Part shown: in pieces, positions 42,969-51,577 of the stretch
Layout of the letters: every line of letters begins with the position of its first letter
Position numbering within the stretch: position 1 is the stretch's first letter
Assembly: GCF_001625575.1 (NCBI RefSeq)
Contig: NZ_AUXV01000020.1
Span: forward strand, 62,001 to 126,000
DNA length: 64,000 bases
From: Pseudoalteromonas luteoviolacea S2607
GTDB taxonomy: Bacteria; Pseudomonadota; Gammaproteobacteria; Enterobacterales; Alteromonadaceae
Direction: 5' to 3'
Position numbers and translations under genes: made by a program
Notes under the pieces: generated by a model
Seen by the model: the letters and a program-made list of their open reading frames with translations, nothing else
What the model was told of the DNA's origin: nothing
Database searches by the model: none

Positions 42969-44187
42969 GTCACAATACGAGCTACTGGACAATAACACCA
43001 AACATCCGATAAAGGCGTGGACAAAAGGCGTGCCATTTGAACCCGAGGCGCAACAACAACTCAAAAATATCGCATCGATGGATATCGTACACAGCCACAT
43101 CGCGGTGATGCCTGACGTGCACCTAGGTAAAGGCGCGACCATTGGCAGTGTTATTCCATCGGTGGATGCGGTTATCCCTGCTGCGGTAGGCGTGGATATA
43201 GGCTGTGGTATGGTCGCGACCAAAACCACCCTCAAAGCAAGTGACTTACCCGATAACTTAAAGTCGATACGCAGCGCTTTTGAAGCCGCGGTACCGCATG
43301 GCCGCACAACAGGCCGCGGGAAACGTGATAAAGGCGCTTGGGGGAATATACCCAAGCTAGTACAAAAAGAGTGGCTGACGTTGGAGCAACGTTTTGCTCA
43401 AATTTGTGCAAAACACCCGGCAATCGCCAAGAGCAATCATGTAAACCACTTAGGTACAATGGGAACAGGTAACCACTTTCTAGAGCTTTGCCTAGATGAA
43501 ACGCAAAATGTATGGTTGATGCTGCATTCAGGCAGCCGTGGCGTGGGTAACCGAATTGGTACTTACTTTATCGAACTGGCCAAAAAAGAAATGCAGCGCC
43601 ATCAGCTACATTTACCCGATATGGATCTTGCCTACCTTAAAGAAGGGAGTGTTTACTTCGAAGACTATGTAGAAGCCGTTGAATGGGCTCAGGACTTCGC
43701 GGCAAAAAACCGTGAGATCATGATGTTCAATGCATTAAAAGCCCTTAAAGATGAGTTACCAATGCCATTTGAGACTATGGATGTGGCAGTTAACTGTCAT
43801 CACAACTACATCTCCAAAGAGGTGCATTTTGGCAAAGCTTGTTACGTTACGCGAAAAGGCGCACTACGTGCAGAGCAGGGTGAAATGGGGATCATCCCAG
43901 GCAATATGGGTGCTCGTTCATACATAGTGAGAGGGCTTGGCAATGCCGACAGCTTCAATAGCTGTAGCCATGGTGCAGGGCGTGTAATGTCCCGTACTAA
44001 GGCCAAAAAGGTATATAGCATTGCAGACCATGAAGCGGCAACACAAGGGGTGGAGTGCCGTAAAGATGCAGCCGTGATCGACGAAATTCCGCATGCCTAC
44101 AAAGATATTGATAAAGTCATGGCAGCACAGCAAGACTTGGTAGAAGTCGTGCACACATTAAAACAAATCGTATGTGTAAAAGGATAA
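42961..44187 (+). CDS. rtcB: RtcB, 3'-phosphate/5'-OH RNA ligase
   Basis: This is a 408-residue RtcB, the same length as the E. coli enzyme. Mn-binding and active-site motifs are VGVDIGCGM, MLHSGSRGVGN, NCHHNY and GNMGARSYIV. The guanylylated histidine is His337 in SCSHGAGRVMSR. RtcB joins RNA with 2',3'-cyclic phosphate or 3'-phosphate to RNA with 5'-OH using GTP. AGGAGG precedes the ATG inside the end of slipin. No archease gene is visible nearby. Confidence 0.98.
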   Translation: MCKSQYELLDNNTKHPIKAWTKGVPFEPEAQQQLKNIASMDIVHSHIAVMPDVHLGKGATIGSVIPSVDAVIPAAVGVDIGCGMVATKTTLKASDLPDNLKSIRSAFEAAVPHGRTTGRGKRDKGAWGNIPKLVQKEWLTLEQRFAQICAKHPAIAKSNHVNHLGTMGTGNHFLELCLDETQNVWLMLHSGSRGVGNRIGTYFIELAKKEMQRHQLHLPDMDLAYLKEGSVYFEDYVEAVEWAQDFAAKNREIMMFNALKALKDELPMPFETMDVAVNCHHNYISKEVHFGKACYVTRKGALRAEQGEMGIIPGNMGARSYIVRGLGNADSFNSCSHGAGRVMSRTKAKKVYSIADHEAATQGVECRKDAAVIDEIPHAYKDIDKVMAAQQDLVEVVHTLKQIVCVKG

Positions 44188-44189
44188 GA

Positions 44190-45242
44190 ATGACAACCAA
44201 AACAAACAAACCAACCATTATTATTGACGGCTCAAAAGGAGAGGGCGGTGGCCAAGTACTCAGAACCGCCCTAAGCCTGTCGATGCTACTCAATCAGCCC
44301 ATAGAGATCAAAAACATCCGAGCTGGACGAAAAAAACCGGGACTGAAGCGTCAACACTTGACTTGTGTACTGGCTGCACAGCAAATATGTGATGCACATG
44401 TCACAGGAGCTGAACTCAATTCGCAAAACATCACTTTTGTACCAAACCAAGTGCAAGCGGGTGAATATGAATTTAAAATCGGCACGGCAGGCAGCACAGT
44501 ATTAGTTTGCCAAACCATTTTGCTGCCACTGGCGCTAAGTGGTGAGCCGTCCACTGTGTCACTGCAAGGGGGTACTCACAATGGTATGTCACCTTCTCTG
44601 ACCTTTTTTGAGCACTCGTTTATGCCAGCTCTGAAAAGTATGGGATTAAACTGCGAAATCAAAACACATAAGCTCGGATTCTTCCCAGCAGGCGGCGGCA
44701 GTTGGCAAATAGACATTACACCTCTTTCGTCCCTTAAGTCTTGCCAGTTTGAACAATCCGGTGCAGAGTTGGAACTGCAGCAAAGCAATTGTAATGTGCT
44801 TTCTATTGTCGCTGGGGTCAAGGACTCCGTGGCAAGTCGAGAGATCAAAGAGGCGCAGTCCCAATTAAGTTGGGAAAATGCAAACACCGAGATTGATAGA
44901 GCGAAAGCCTATGGCAATGGTAATAGCTTCCATTTGAGCGTGGGGCAAGCTAAGCAAGTCGCCATGTTTGAACAAATTGGCGAACTTGGCCTCTCGGCTG
45001 AGCGAGTAGCGGGGCGTGCTGTTAAGTCTCTCAAACATTACTTAAAGTCAGGTGCAGCAGTGGAAGAGCATTTGGCAGATCAGCTGCTATTGCCCATGGC
45101 CCTCGCTGGGGGCGGAAGTTTCACCACCACAGCACTGAGCAGCCATACAACAACGAATATTGACGTTATTGCGCAGCTCAGTGGTATCAAAATTAAAACA
45201 CAACAATTAAACGAACACCTTTGGAAAGTATATTTGGACTAA
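44190..45242 (+). CDS. rtcA: RtcA, RNA 3'-terminal phosphate cyclase
   Basis: This is a 350-residue RNA cyclase. It has an opening IDGSKGEGGGQVLRTALSLS, the RAGRKKPGLKRQHL segment, and an FPAGGGSW motif. The nucleotidyl-acceptor His is probably His319 in LSSHTTTNIDV. It adenylylates RNA 3'-phosphate to make 2',3'-cyclic phosphate, feeding RtcB. The ATG at 44190 has AGGATAAGA; a frame from 44172 would overlap rtcB. It is separated from rtcB by two bases. Confidence 0.97.
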   Translation: MTTKTNKPTIIIDGSKGEGGGQVLRTALSLSMLLNQPIEIKNIRAGRKKPGLKRQHLTCVLAAQQICDAHVTGAELNSQNITFVPNQVQAGEYEFKIGTAGSTVLVCQTILLPLALSGEPSTVSLQGGTHNGMSPSLTFFEHSFMPALKSMGLNCEIKTHKLGFFPAGGGSWQIDITPLSSLKSCQFEQSGAELELQQSNCNVLSIVAGVKDSVASREIKEAQSQLSWENANTEIDRAKAYGNGNSFHLSVGQAKQVAMFEQIGELGLSAERVAGRAVKSLKHYLKSGAAVEEHLADQLLLPMALAGGGSFTTTALSSHTTTNIDVIAQLSGIKIKTQQLNEHLWKVYLD

Positions 45243-45244
45243 TA

Positions 45245-46051
45245 ATGGATAAAGCAGTTACATCAATAAGCCCAGAAGCGCACAACGAAATCATGACGCG
45301 TATAAAAAAAGCTGAACAATCGCACAATGTAAAGGTCCTTTACGCAATTGAATCTGGCAGCCGCTCTTGGGGATTTGCATCATCAAATAGCGATTACGAT
45401 GTGCGCTTTATTTATGTTCACCCAAAAGATTGGTATTTGTCCGTGCTGTTAGAGGACAAACGTGATGTGATTGAATACCCAATAGTTGACGATATTGATA
45501 TCAATGGCTGGGACCTGCGCAAAGCACTTAAGCTTTTAAAAGCATCAAACCCTGCGGTAGGTGAATGGCTCAACTCGCCAATTGTCTATATTAATGATGA
45601 AAACTTTAAGTCGCAAGCACAGGCGTTATTTGCCCGCTACTACAGAACAGAACGCGGTCTCTACCACTATGTAAACATGGCTAAAAGCAACTATCGAGGC
45701 TATCTCAAACAGGACAAGGTGCCTTTGAAAAAGTACCTTTATGTATTGCGCGCTCTGTGCGCTGCAAGATGGATTGAAAAACACGATAGTCCGCCGCCAA
45801 TAGAGTTTTCGGTGTTAGTAGAGGGCGTGATTGAAGATACTCAGTTACTTGCACAAATACAGTCTGTTGTTGAGAGAAAACAGCAAGCTACTGAAAAGTC
45901 ATTGGTGCCTAAAATAGCGCCTTTAAATGCGTTCATTGAATCAGAACTCGATTTTTTTGAAAGCAATATCAATAAATCAGATAACCACGAGCAAGACCCA
46001 AGCTACTTAGACGCCTTTTTTCAAAATAGACTGTCGCACGCTACCAGCTAG
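45245..46051 (+). CDS. rlaP: RlaP-type pol-beta superfamily nucleotidyltransferase
   Basis: This is a 268-residue nucleotidyltransferase of the pol-beta superfamily. The active-site motif is GSRSWGFASSNSDYDVRF, with GS at 38-39 and metal-binding Asp50 and Asp52. A second acidic segment, DINGWDLRKALKLL, supplies the third carboxylate region. The family (PF10127) has been called RlaP, RNA-ligase-associated polymerase, because it co-occurs with RNA ligases. A role in adding nucleotides to damaged RNA 3' ends before ligation is plausible but unproven. It is two bases after rtcA. The stop codon is inside a dispersed 20-bp motif. Confidence 0.88.
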   Translation: MDKAVTSISPEAHNEIMTRIKKAEQSHNVKVLYAIESGSRSWGFASSNSDYDVRFIYVHPKDWYLSVLLEDKRDVIEYPIVDDIDINGWDLRKALKLLKASNPAVGEWLNSPIVYINDENFKSQAQALFARYYRTERGLYHYVNMAKSNYRGYLKQDKVPLKKYLYVLRALCAARWIEKHDSPPPIEFSVLVEGVIEDTQLLAQIQSVVERKQQATEKSLVPKIAPLNAFIESELDFFESNINKSDNHEQDPSYLDAFFQNRLSHATS

Positions 46052-46066
46052 TAAAAATTTGATCTG
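46047..46066 (+). repeat. Solitary copy of the GATC-containing dispersed motif
   Basis: GCTAGTAAAAATTTGATCTG overlaps the rlaP stop codon (TAG at 46049-46051) and fills most of the short gap before a convergent gene. Confidence 0.6.
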
Positions 46067-46085
46067 TAGTGGTAATTTCAGACCA

Positions 46086-46955
46086 CTACAACAAGTTACA
46101 AATCTCTTGCACCACTGTCTCAATGCGCTTTGGCTGCGATGAGTTTTGCCTTTTGCATAAATACACAGTTTCGAACACAGGCTGCGCTAAGCTGTGAATG
46201 GCGATCTTTGATTGCTGCGCAAAGGCTTCAACGGCATGGGCGGGTAAAACAGTAAAGCCAAACCCCATTGCAACAGGCTGTAAAATGAGGCCTATTTGAT
46301 TCGAAAAACCTTTCTTTTTTAACAAATTTGCGTGCCCAAACTCAGCATAGTTTGCGCCCAAAAGTAAACTTGCATGATGATTACCATCAGGGTGATCAAT
46401 GAAGCCCAATTTATTGAGAGATTGCCACGTAGGCTGTCCAGAGCCTGCGGGAGTAATAAGCAAAAGCTGCTCTTTAGTAATTGCTTCACTATGCACTTCC
46501 TCCAGCCGACTTTTTACCGTCATTAAACCAATATCAACAGATTTATTGGCAACCGCTTGCTCAATTTCAGTGTTAGGAGCAAAGCGGTGATCGATCACTA
46601 ATTTAGGATACTTATTTTGCAAAGCCAGTAAGTGAGGGTACAACTTTAAACCCAAGCTGCCGGGAGAGTGAATACGTACACAGCCTTCATAAGCAGGATC
46701 ATCACCAATTGTCTGCTCTAAATCAGTGAGATCATCAAGGATAGAACGCCCTTTAATATAGAGCTTTTCACCAGCTTGGGATAACGAAAACTGCTTCTCC
46801 TCACGTTGAATCAACGTTTGTTTTAATTGAGCTTCTAACTTACTTATATGCTGACTTACACCCGACTGCGTCATATGCAGTTTTTCAGCAGTCCGTGTGA
46901 AATGCCCTATATCAGCGAGGGTACAAAATGTACGCAACCATACCAAGTTGATCAT
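46086..46955 (-). CDS. LysR family transcriptional regulator
   Basis: This is a 289-residue LysR regulator with the N-terminal helix-turn-helix pattern LRTFCTLADIGHFTRTAEKLHMTQSGVSQHI and a full effector domain. It is divergent from the VOC-family gene with an 89-bp intergenic region, so it probably regulates that gene. The start ATG ends at 46955. It converges on rlaP with only 34 bases between stops, and no link to RNA repair is inferred. Confidence 0.92.
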   Translation of the reverse strand: MINLVWLRTFCTLADIGHFTRTAEKLHMTQSGVSQHISKLEAQLKQTLIQREEKQFSLSQAGEKLYIKGRSILDDLTDLEQTIGDDPAYEGCVRIHSPGSLGLKLYPHLLALQNKYPKLVIDHRFAPNTEIEQAVANKSVDIGLMTVKSRLEEVHSEAITKEQLLLITPAGSGQPTWQSLNKLGFIDHPDGNHHASLLLGANYAEFGHANLLKKKGFSNQIGLILQPVAMGFGFTVLPAHAVEAFAQQSKIAIHSLAQPVFETVYLCKRQNSSQPKRIETVVQEICNLL

Positions 46956-47044
46956 TACAAAATATTATTAAATAGAGAATAAATGATAATTTCAAATTAT
47001 AGCTCTAGGTTTGTAATCTGCCTATAAATTTTGAGGAGTACACA

Positions 47045-47545
47045 ATGAGCAAGGTATACCCACGCAACTTTTCCCACATTGGGATTTCAGTTCCAGATCT
47101 AGAAAAAGCCGTTAAATTTTATACTGAAGTCTTAGGCTGGTATTTAATCATGACACCGACAGAGATAACCGAAGATGACAGTGCAATCGGCGAGATGTGT
47201 ACTGATGTATTCGGTGCTGGATGGTCGCGTTTTCGCATTGCGCACCTCTCTACCGGCGATAGAATTGGCGTGGAGCTATTTGAATTTAAGAACCAAACGA
47301 ACCCAGACAATAACTTTGAATACTGGAAAACCGGTATATTCCACTTTTGTGTGCAAGACCCCAATGTTGAAGCTCTGGCAGAGCGTATCGTTGCCGCTGG
47401 TGGCAAAAAACGTATGGAAAAACCTCGCTACTATTACCCTGGTGAAAAGCCCTATCGTATGATTTATATGGAAGATCCGTTTGGTAATATCCTTGAAATC
47501 TACAGCCATAGTTACGAGCTGATTTACAGTGAAGGGGCATATTAA
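47045..47545 (+). CDS. VOC family protein (glyoxalase/dioxygenase fold)
   Basis: This is a 166-residue vicinal-oxygen-chelate protein. It opens with FSHIGISVPDLEKAVKFY, which includes the first metal His. The internal repeat has FHFCVQDPNVEAL, and the C-terminal EDPFGNILEIYSHSYE supplies the last ligand region. Family members include glyoxalase I and ring-cleaving dioxygenases; the substrate is unresolved. GAGGAG precedes the ATG. The divergent LysR gene is its likely regulator. Confidence 0.9.
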   Translation: MSKVYPRNFSHIGISVPDLEKAVKFYTEVLGWYLIMTPTEITEDDSAIGEMCTDVFGAGWSRFRIAHLSTGDRIGVELFEFKNQTNPDNNFEYWKTGIFHFCVQDPNVEALAERIVAAGGKKRMEKPRYYYPGEKPYRMIYMEDPFGNILEIYSHSYELIYSEGAY

Positions 47546-47630
47546 TGCAATGCACTGAGGACAACTAGCCAAAAGCTAGAGTCATTAATTTTTATACTGC
47601 CCTTTAGCGCCTCAAGTGGCCTGTTTTTGG

Positions 47631-47647
47631 TGTAAAGGGCATTGACA
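47631..47647. repeat. 17-bp TGTAAAG palindrome, copy 6
   Basis: TGTAAAGGGCATTGACA lies in the gap between the convergent VOC and kinase genes. Confidence 0.45.
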
Positions 47648-47704
47648 GTTTATGCGCTTTAGCAGGGTCAAATATTAGATTCAGCGCCATTACTCTCAAG
47701 TAAA

Positions 47705-50407
47705 CTAAACATGCCGTTCATCCGCATATCCACCTAGTACTCCGTAAAGCGTATTTACATCAATGGGTTTGCCTATATGCGATACAAAGCCCTGAGACAA
47801 ATATCTATTAACGTCTTCCACCATAACGTTCGCGGTTAACGCAATCACTGGCGTTGTGCCGTTGAGTGCTTTAATTTTCTGTTGAGCTTCAATGCCATCC
47901 ATTTCTGGCATATGGATATCCATCAAGACTAAATCATATTGATCTTGCATAAAGGCTTCCACTGCCAGCTTACCATCTGCAACGAGTGTCAAATCTGCTT
48001 GAGTCGGTCTCAACATTGCTCGAATGAGCGTTTGATTAATCGCATTATCTTCAGCGATTAAAATCCTCTTACCAGTCAAGTTTGGCGCTGTAAGTGACTT
48101 TTGAATGGTTGGGATCGAGTTACTGTTAGCTTTCTCTAACGGCAATGTAACTACGATTTGAGTGCCTTGGCCAAAGTCACTAAATATCTTGATATCTCCT
48201 CGCATAATTTTAATCAAATTGATGGTTATCGACATACCTAATCCAGTCCCACCATATTTGCGTGTTGTCGATGAATCGGCTTGACTGAAACGCTCGAAAA
48301 TACGCGCTTGTGTTTCTTGTGTCATACCTATGCCGGAGTCGAATATCTCAATCTTAACAGCTTGTTTTTGGTCTAACGATGTGCGGCTAAGAACCACTTT
48401 TACTTCACCCTTATTGGTAAATTTCACCGCATTTGAAGCAAGGTTGAGAACGATTTGTTTTACCCGAACAACATCTCCCATCCAGCCATCTTTAAAATCA
48501 TCATCAATAATTGTGATAAAGTCGATATTTTTACTGCTGACCAGAGCATCGAGGTCATATTGAACTGACTCTAGCACTTTGCGTAATGAGAACGCATTGT
48601 GCTCCAAGGTGAGCTTGTTATCTTCGATTTTTGAGTAGTCCAATATATCGTTAATGATGGTCAGTAAACTCTTTGCAGAATAAGCGGCATTAGACAGTAT
48701 CACTTTTGAATTTTCATCCAATGATATATTTTCTAATAACTGCAAGCCTCCAAGAATCGCATTCATAGGTGTGCGAATTTCATGGCTCATATTAGACAAA
48801 AAGTCCGATTTGGCTTTTGTAGCCAGCTCCGCTTTTTCTTTCGCTTCTTTGAGTGAATTTCGGATCTTAACATTTTGATCGATATTTGAGATCGATCCTG
48901 CCATCTCCTTTAAATCTCCTGCTTCGGTGTAGTATGGCGTACCTCGACCTCTAAACCACGCGTACTCCCCCTGTTTGTTGCGCACGCGATATTGGATCTC
49001 AAACGTTTGTCTGTCTGTAATAGCTTGGTTCACTTTATCTAGCGTTTTATCGACGTCATCAGGGTGCAACATGGTCTGGAACAACGCGAAAGTCGGTTCA
49101 AATTCTTGAGGCTCAAAGCCTAGCATTGTAAAAAAATTATCAGACCACTCGACCTTGTCCTTAATCGGGTCAACCCAATGCCAAAACCCATCCTGAGATC
49201 CTTCAGCCACCAGCTTTAACTTATTCACCGCTAACTTAAGCTCAGTTTCCTTGATGCGTAAGTCTGAAATATCTCGAAAAATAGACACAACAGCACCGGT
49301 GTAGCACTGAAAATATACAGTAGAAAATACACTATCAATACGCTCGTCGGCATAGGTCAACGACTCATAATCAAAACTTCCCCCATTACGGGCAATTTCC
49401 TTCATGCGAGCGGGTATGTCGGTCTCTGACAACGCAGGAAAAGCCTCCACTAGCGTTTTGCCAATAAAGGACGCATGCTCAAATCCTAAGATGCTTTCGG
49501 CAGCGCTATTAAACCCTTTAAACGCCAATTCTCCCGCTTCATTGAACTCCCATAAGTGATAGCCCATAGGCATGTTACTAACGACACTTTGGCTGTAGCG
49601 GATCTGGTTTTCCAACTCGCTTTGAACTCGCTTTAAATCGGTAATATCGGTACCACAGCCGATCATCATGCCATTAGAAAGTCTAAAATTAGCCCACAAT
49701 TGCCGCCTTTCTTCCTTGCTTTTAATTTGCACGGGATACTCTCGAAACTTGCCTTCTGTGGCAGTAATATCGATAAACACTTGCTGACGAATTGCATCAT
49801 CAGGATAAAAGTGTTGCATTAAATCTGGGGTGCTTGTTGCTTCTTCAAAACTGTAGCCAAGTTGATGCTCACAAGAGCGGTTCCATAACAGGCATTGTCC
49901 ACTTTCGTCGAAAGAGTTCACCATAATAGGTAGCAAATCAACTAGCTCTTCGAATAACAGGTGTTGTTCTGAAGTCTTGTTTTCTTTACGCTTCTCTTCT
50001 GATATTACTGCTGACTGCTGTGAGGGCATTACTTCATAGCAAATGCCCAATAACGCAATCAAACCGTTATGTTCGTCAAACTCAGGTAGCGCGAGACAAG
50101 CCATCAATACAGCTGGTGCGTCCCTATCTTTGGCTAAGCGAAATTTAACATCAACCTCTTGACCTTTATTGACAGCCAAGAGAAATGCTTGTTGCACTAC
50201 TTCTAAATCATCCTCATGACAGTGTGACACGATAAATTCTGGTGCTGTTGCGCCTGCGCGGGTGTTGATTAATTTGCTTTGCGATAGCCCAAACAGCTGT
50301 TCAACCGCATCATCCACCCGTACTTCACCACTTTGTAACTCCCACCTCCATTGCCCGCCCCCTAAAGACTTAGTAAGCAAAGAAAGCATATTTTGAGCAT
50401 ATTCCAT
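47705..50407 (-). CDS. Cytosolic PAS-type hybrid sensor histidine kinase
   Basis: This is a hybrid kinase of about 900 residues. Four PAS/PAC units occupy residues about 10-510, the last with a clear PAC motif (EYAWFRGRGTPYY). A HisKA domain follows with SHEIRTPMNAIL (His near residue 541). Next are HATPase boxes NLASNAVKFT and GGTGLGMSI, then a C-terminal receiver with phosphoacceptor Asp near residue 826 (LVLMDIHMPEMDG). There is no transmembrane segment, so it senses an internal signal. The start is either an ATG ending at 50407 or, four codons earlier, one at 50419. The partner is not adjacent. Confidence 0.93.
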   Translation of the reverse strand: MEYAQNMLSLLTKSLGGGQWRWELQSGEVRVDDAVEQLFGLSQSKLINTRAGATAPEFIVSHCHEDDLEVVQQAFLLAVNKGQEVDVKFRLAKDRDAPAVLMACLALPEFDEHNGLIALLGICYEVMPSQQSAVISEEKRKENKTSEQHLLFEELVDLLPIMVNSFDESGQCLLWNRSCEHQLGYSFEEATSTPDLMQHFYPDDAIRQQVFIDITATEGKFREYPVQIKSKEERRQLWANFRLSNGMMIGCGTDITDLKRVQSELENQIRYSQSVVSNMPMGYHLWEFNEAGELAFKGFNSAAESILGFEHASFIGKTLVEAFPALSETDIPARMKEIARNGGSFDYESLTYADERIDSVFSTVYFQCYTGAVVSIFRDISDLRIKETELKLAVNKLKLVAEGSQDGFWHWVDPIKDKVEWSDNFFTMLGFEPQEFEPTFALFQTMLHPDDVDKTLDKVNQAITDRQTFEIQYRVRNKQGEYAWFRGRGTPYYTEAGDLKEMAGSISNIDQNVKIRNSLKEAKEKAELATKAKSDFLSNMSHEIRTPMNAILGGLQLLENISLDENSKVILSNAAYSAKSLLTIINDILDYSKIEDNKLTLEHNAFSLRKVLESVQYDLDALVSSKNIDFITIIDDDFKDGWMGDVVRVKQIVLNLASNAVKFTNKGEVKVVLSRTSLDQKQAVKIEIFDSGIGMTQETQARIFERFSQADSSTTRKYGGTGLGMSITINLIKIMRGDIKIFSDFGQGTQIVVTLPLEKANSNSIPTIQKSLTAPNLTGKRILIAEDNAINQTLIRAMLRPTQADLTLVADGKLAVEAFMQDQYDLVLMDIHMPEMDGIEAQQKIKALNGTTPVIALTANVMVEDVNRYLSQGFVSHIGKPIDVNTLYGVLGGYADERHV

Positions 50408-50571
50408 GTGAACAACCAACTGTTTATAAAGGGATAAACAAAACTATAGATATGAAGTGTGGTTGAACACAGAGCAATAGTAAAGCAAATGGCGCTTCGT
50501 TTTTGCCGCCAATGCAATGCACTCTCGTCTGCGCTGATTCTTTTCCAATTTAATTCACTTTGTGGGGGAGC

Positions 50572-50790
50572 TCATTTGGTGTTTAGCTGAGATAAACACA
50601 GCTTAAATAACCAACAACAGCTATAGACTCCAGCGCAATAGACCAGCACGTAACTTTCATGAAAAAAGTGCTCTTTTAAGTTGCCAAACAACATCACCTG
50701 ATAATCAACGGCAAATGCAATAAGTGCGCAAAGTGCCGCATAAGACATTGTTTTTCGATATACCCATGAACCAATCAAAGCAGTAAACAT
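50572..50790 (-). CDS. Possible small membrane protein, 72 aa
   Basis: This is a 72-residue frame with two hydrophobic helices, starting right after the stop codon of the frame upstream and in the same reading frame. An AAGGGG site lies 11 bases before the ATG. It may be a separate small gene or the second half of a broken gene. Confidence 0.35.
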   Translation of the reverse strand: MFTALIGSWVYRKTMSYAALCALIAFAVDYQVMLFGNLKEHFFHESYVLVYCAGVYSCCWLFKLCLSQLNTK

Positions 50791-50961
50791 TTAAGGGACC
50801 CCTTGAGGATATAACACAGCGTAAAACTGTAGCCACAAACCAAAGCCAGGGGCAAATGGATAGATAATTGAGTCATAGTAATATGGGTGAGGCTTAGCTA
50901 TGTACAACCCTATAAATGCACACACCAAAATAGCAAGGTGCTGCATTAAACAAATCAACAT
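50791..50961 (-). CDS. Possible small membrane protein, 56 aa
   Basis: This is a 56-residue hydrophobic frame with one clear helix (LICLMQHLAILVCAFIGLYI) and a TTGGAGTG site before the ATG ending at 50961. The frame continues past its TAA into the next one without a shift. Function is unknown. Confidence 0.35.
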   Translation of the reverse strand: MLICLMQHLAILVCAFIGLYIAKPHPYYYDSIIYPFAPGFGLWLQFYAVLYPQGVP

Positions 50962-51085
50962 ATGCACTCCAATGAAGCTATATAAATCACCCCATGTCAC
51001 AAATGTGCAGAGTGGGCTCCGTGATAATCAGTCTAAAATAAACTATCTTTTCGAAGCGCTGCTCATCGAGCCCAACAAAACCAAT

Positions 51086-51475
51086 TTAACTGCGTTTTTC
51101 GAGATAATACTCAGCTTTTCCACCTTCACCTGAGGTAAATTGCCCCTGCGCACCGACTATCGAGTGGTCAGGCTCACAGGCCACGACTTCAAACTCACTG
51201 CTGGCAACGCCTTGGCTAAATTTGCCCTTATGCGATAGGACCAAAATATGATTTTGCGCGCCCAATTCTGTTTGTATCAGTTCGATACCGCTGAACAGTG
51301 CATTACCTTCTCCGTCATAAACCATACTGTACTGAAGTTCACCAGCGCCTTTTATATCCCCTTGATAAACTTGTTTGACAATCGCGGTTGTCAGCTTCCC
51401 CCCAGTCAATACAACGTTTGACTCACGCGTTTGCTCTTGCCAATCTGCAATTTGAAACTCACCTTGCCACTTCAT
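51086..51475 (-). CDS. DUF3224 family protein
   Basis: This is a 129-residue protein with the DUF3224 pattern, an allene-oxide-cyclase-like beta barrel. It has a QVYQGDIKGAGELQYSMVY core, HILVLSHKGKFSQGVASSEF and a VGAQGQFTSGEGG tail. The function is unknown. It is divergent from an AraC-type gene, which may regulate it. Confidence 0.82.
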   Translation of the reverse strand: MKWQGEFQIADWQEQTRESNVVLTGGKLTTAIVKQVYQGDIKGAGELQYSMVYDGEGNALFSGIELIQTELGAQNHILVLSHKGKFSQGVASSEFEVVACEPDHSIVGAQGQFTSGEGGKAEYYLEKRS

Positions 51476-51577
51476 ATTTCTCTCCGAGATGTTTTTACGT
51501 TTGAATTACATTAACATGGCGCCGTAAGGTGGTATTGTAAAAACGCGTCACACCTTACTAGATATTGGGACTAGATC

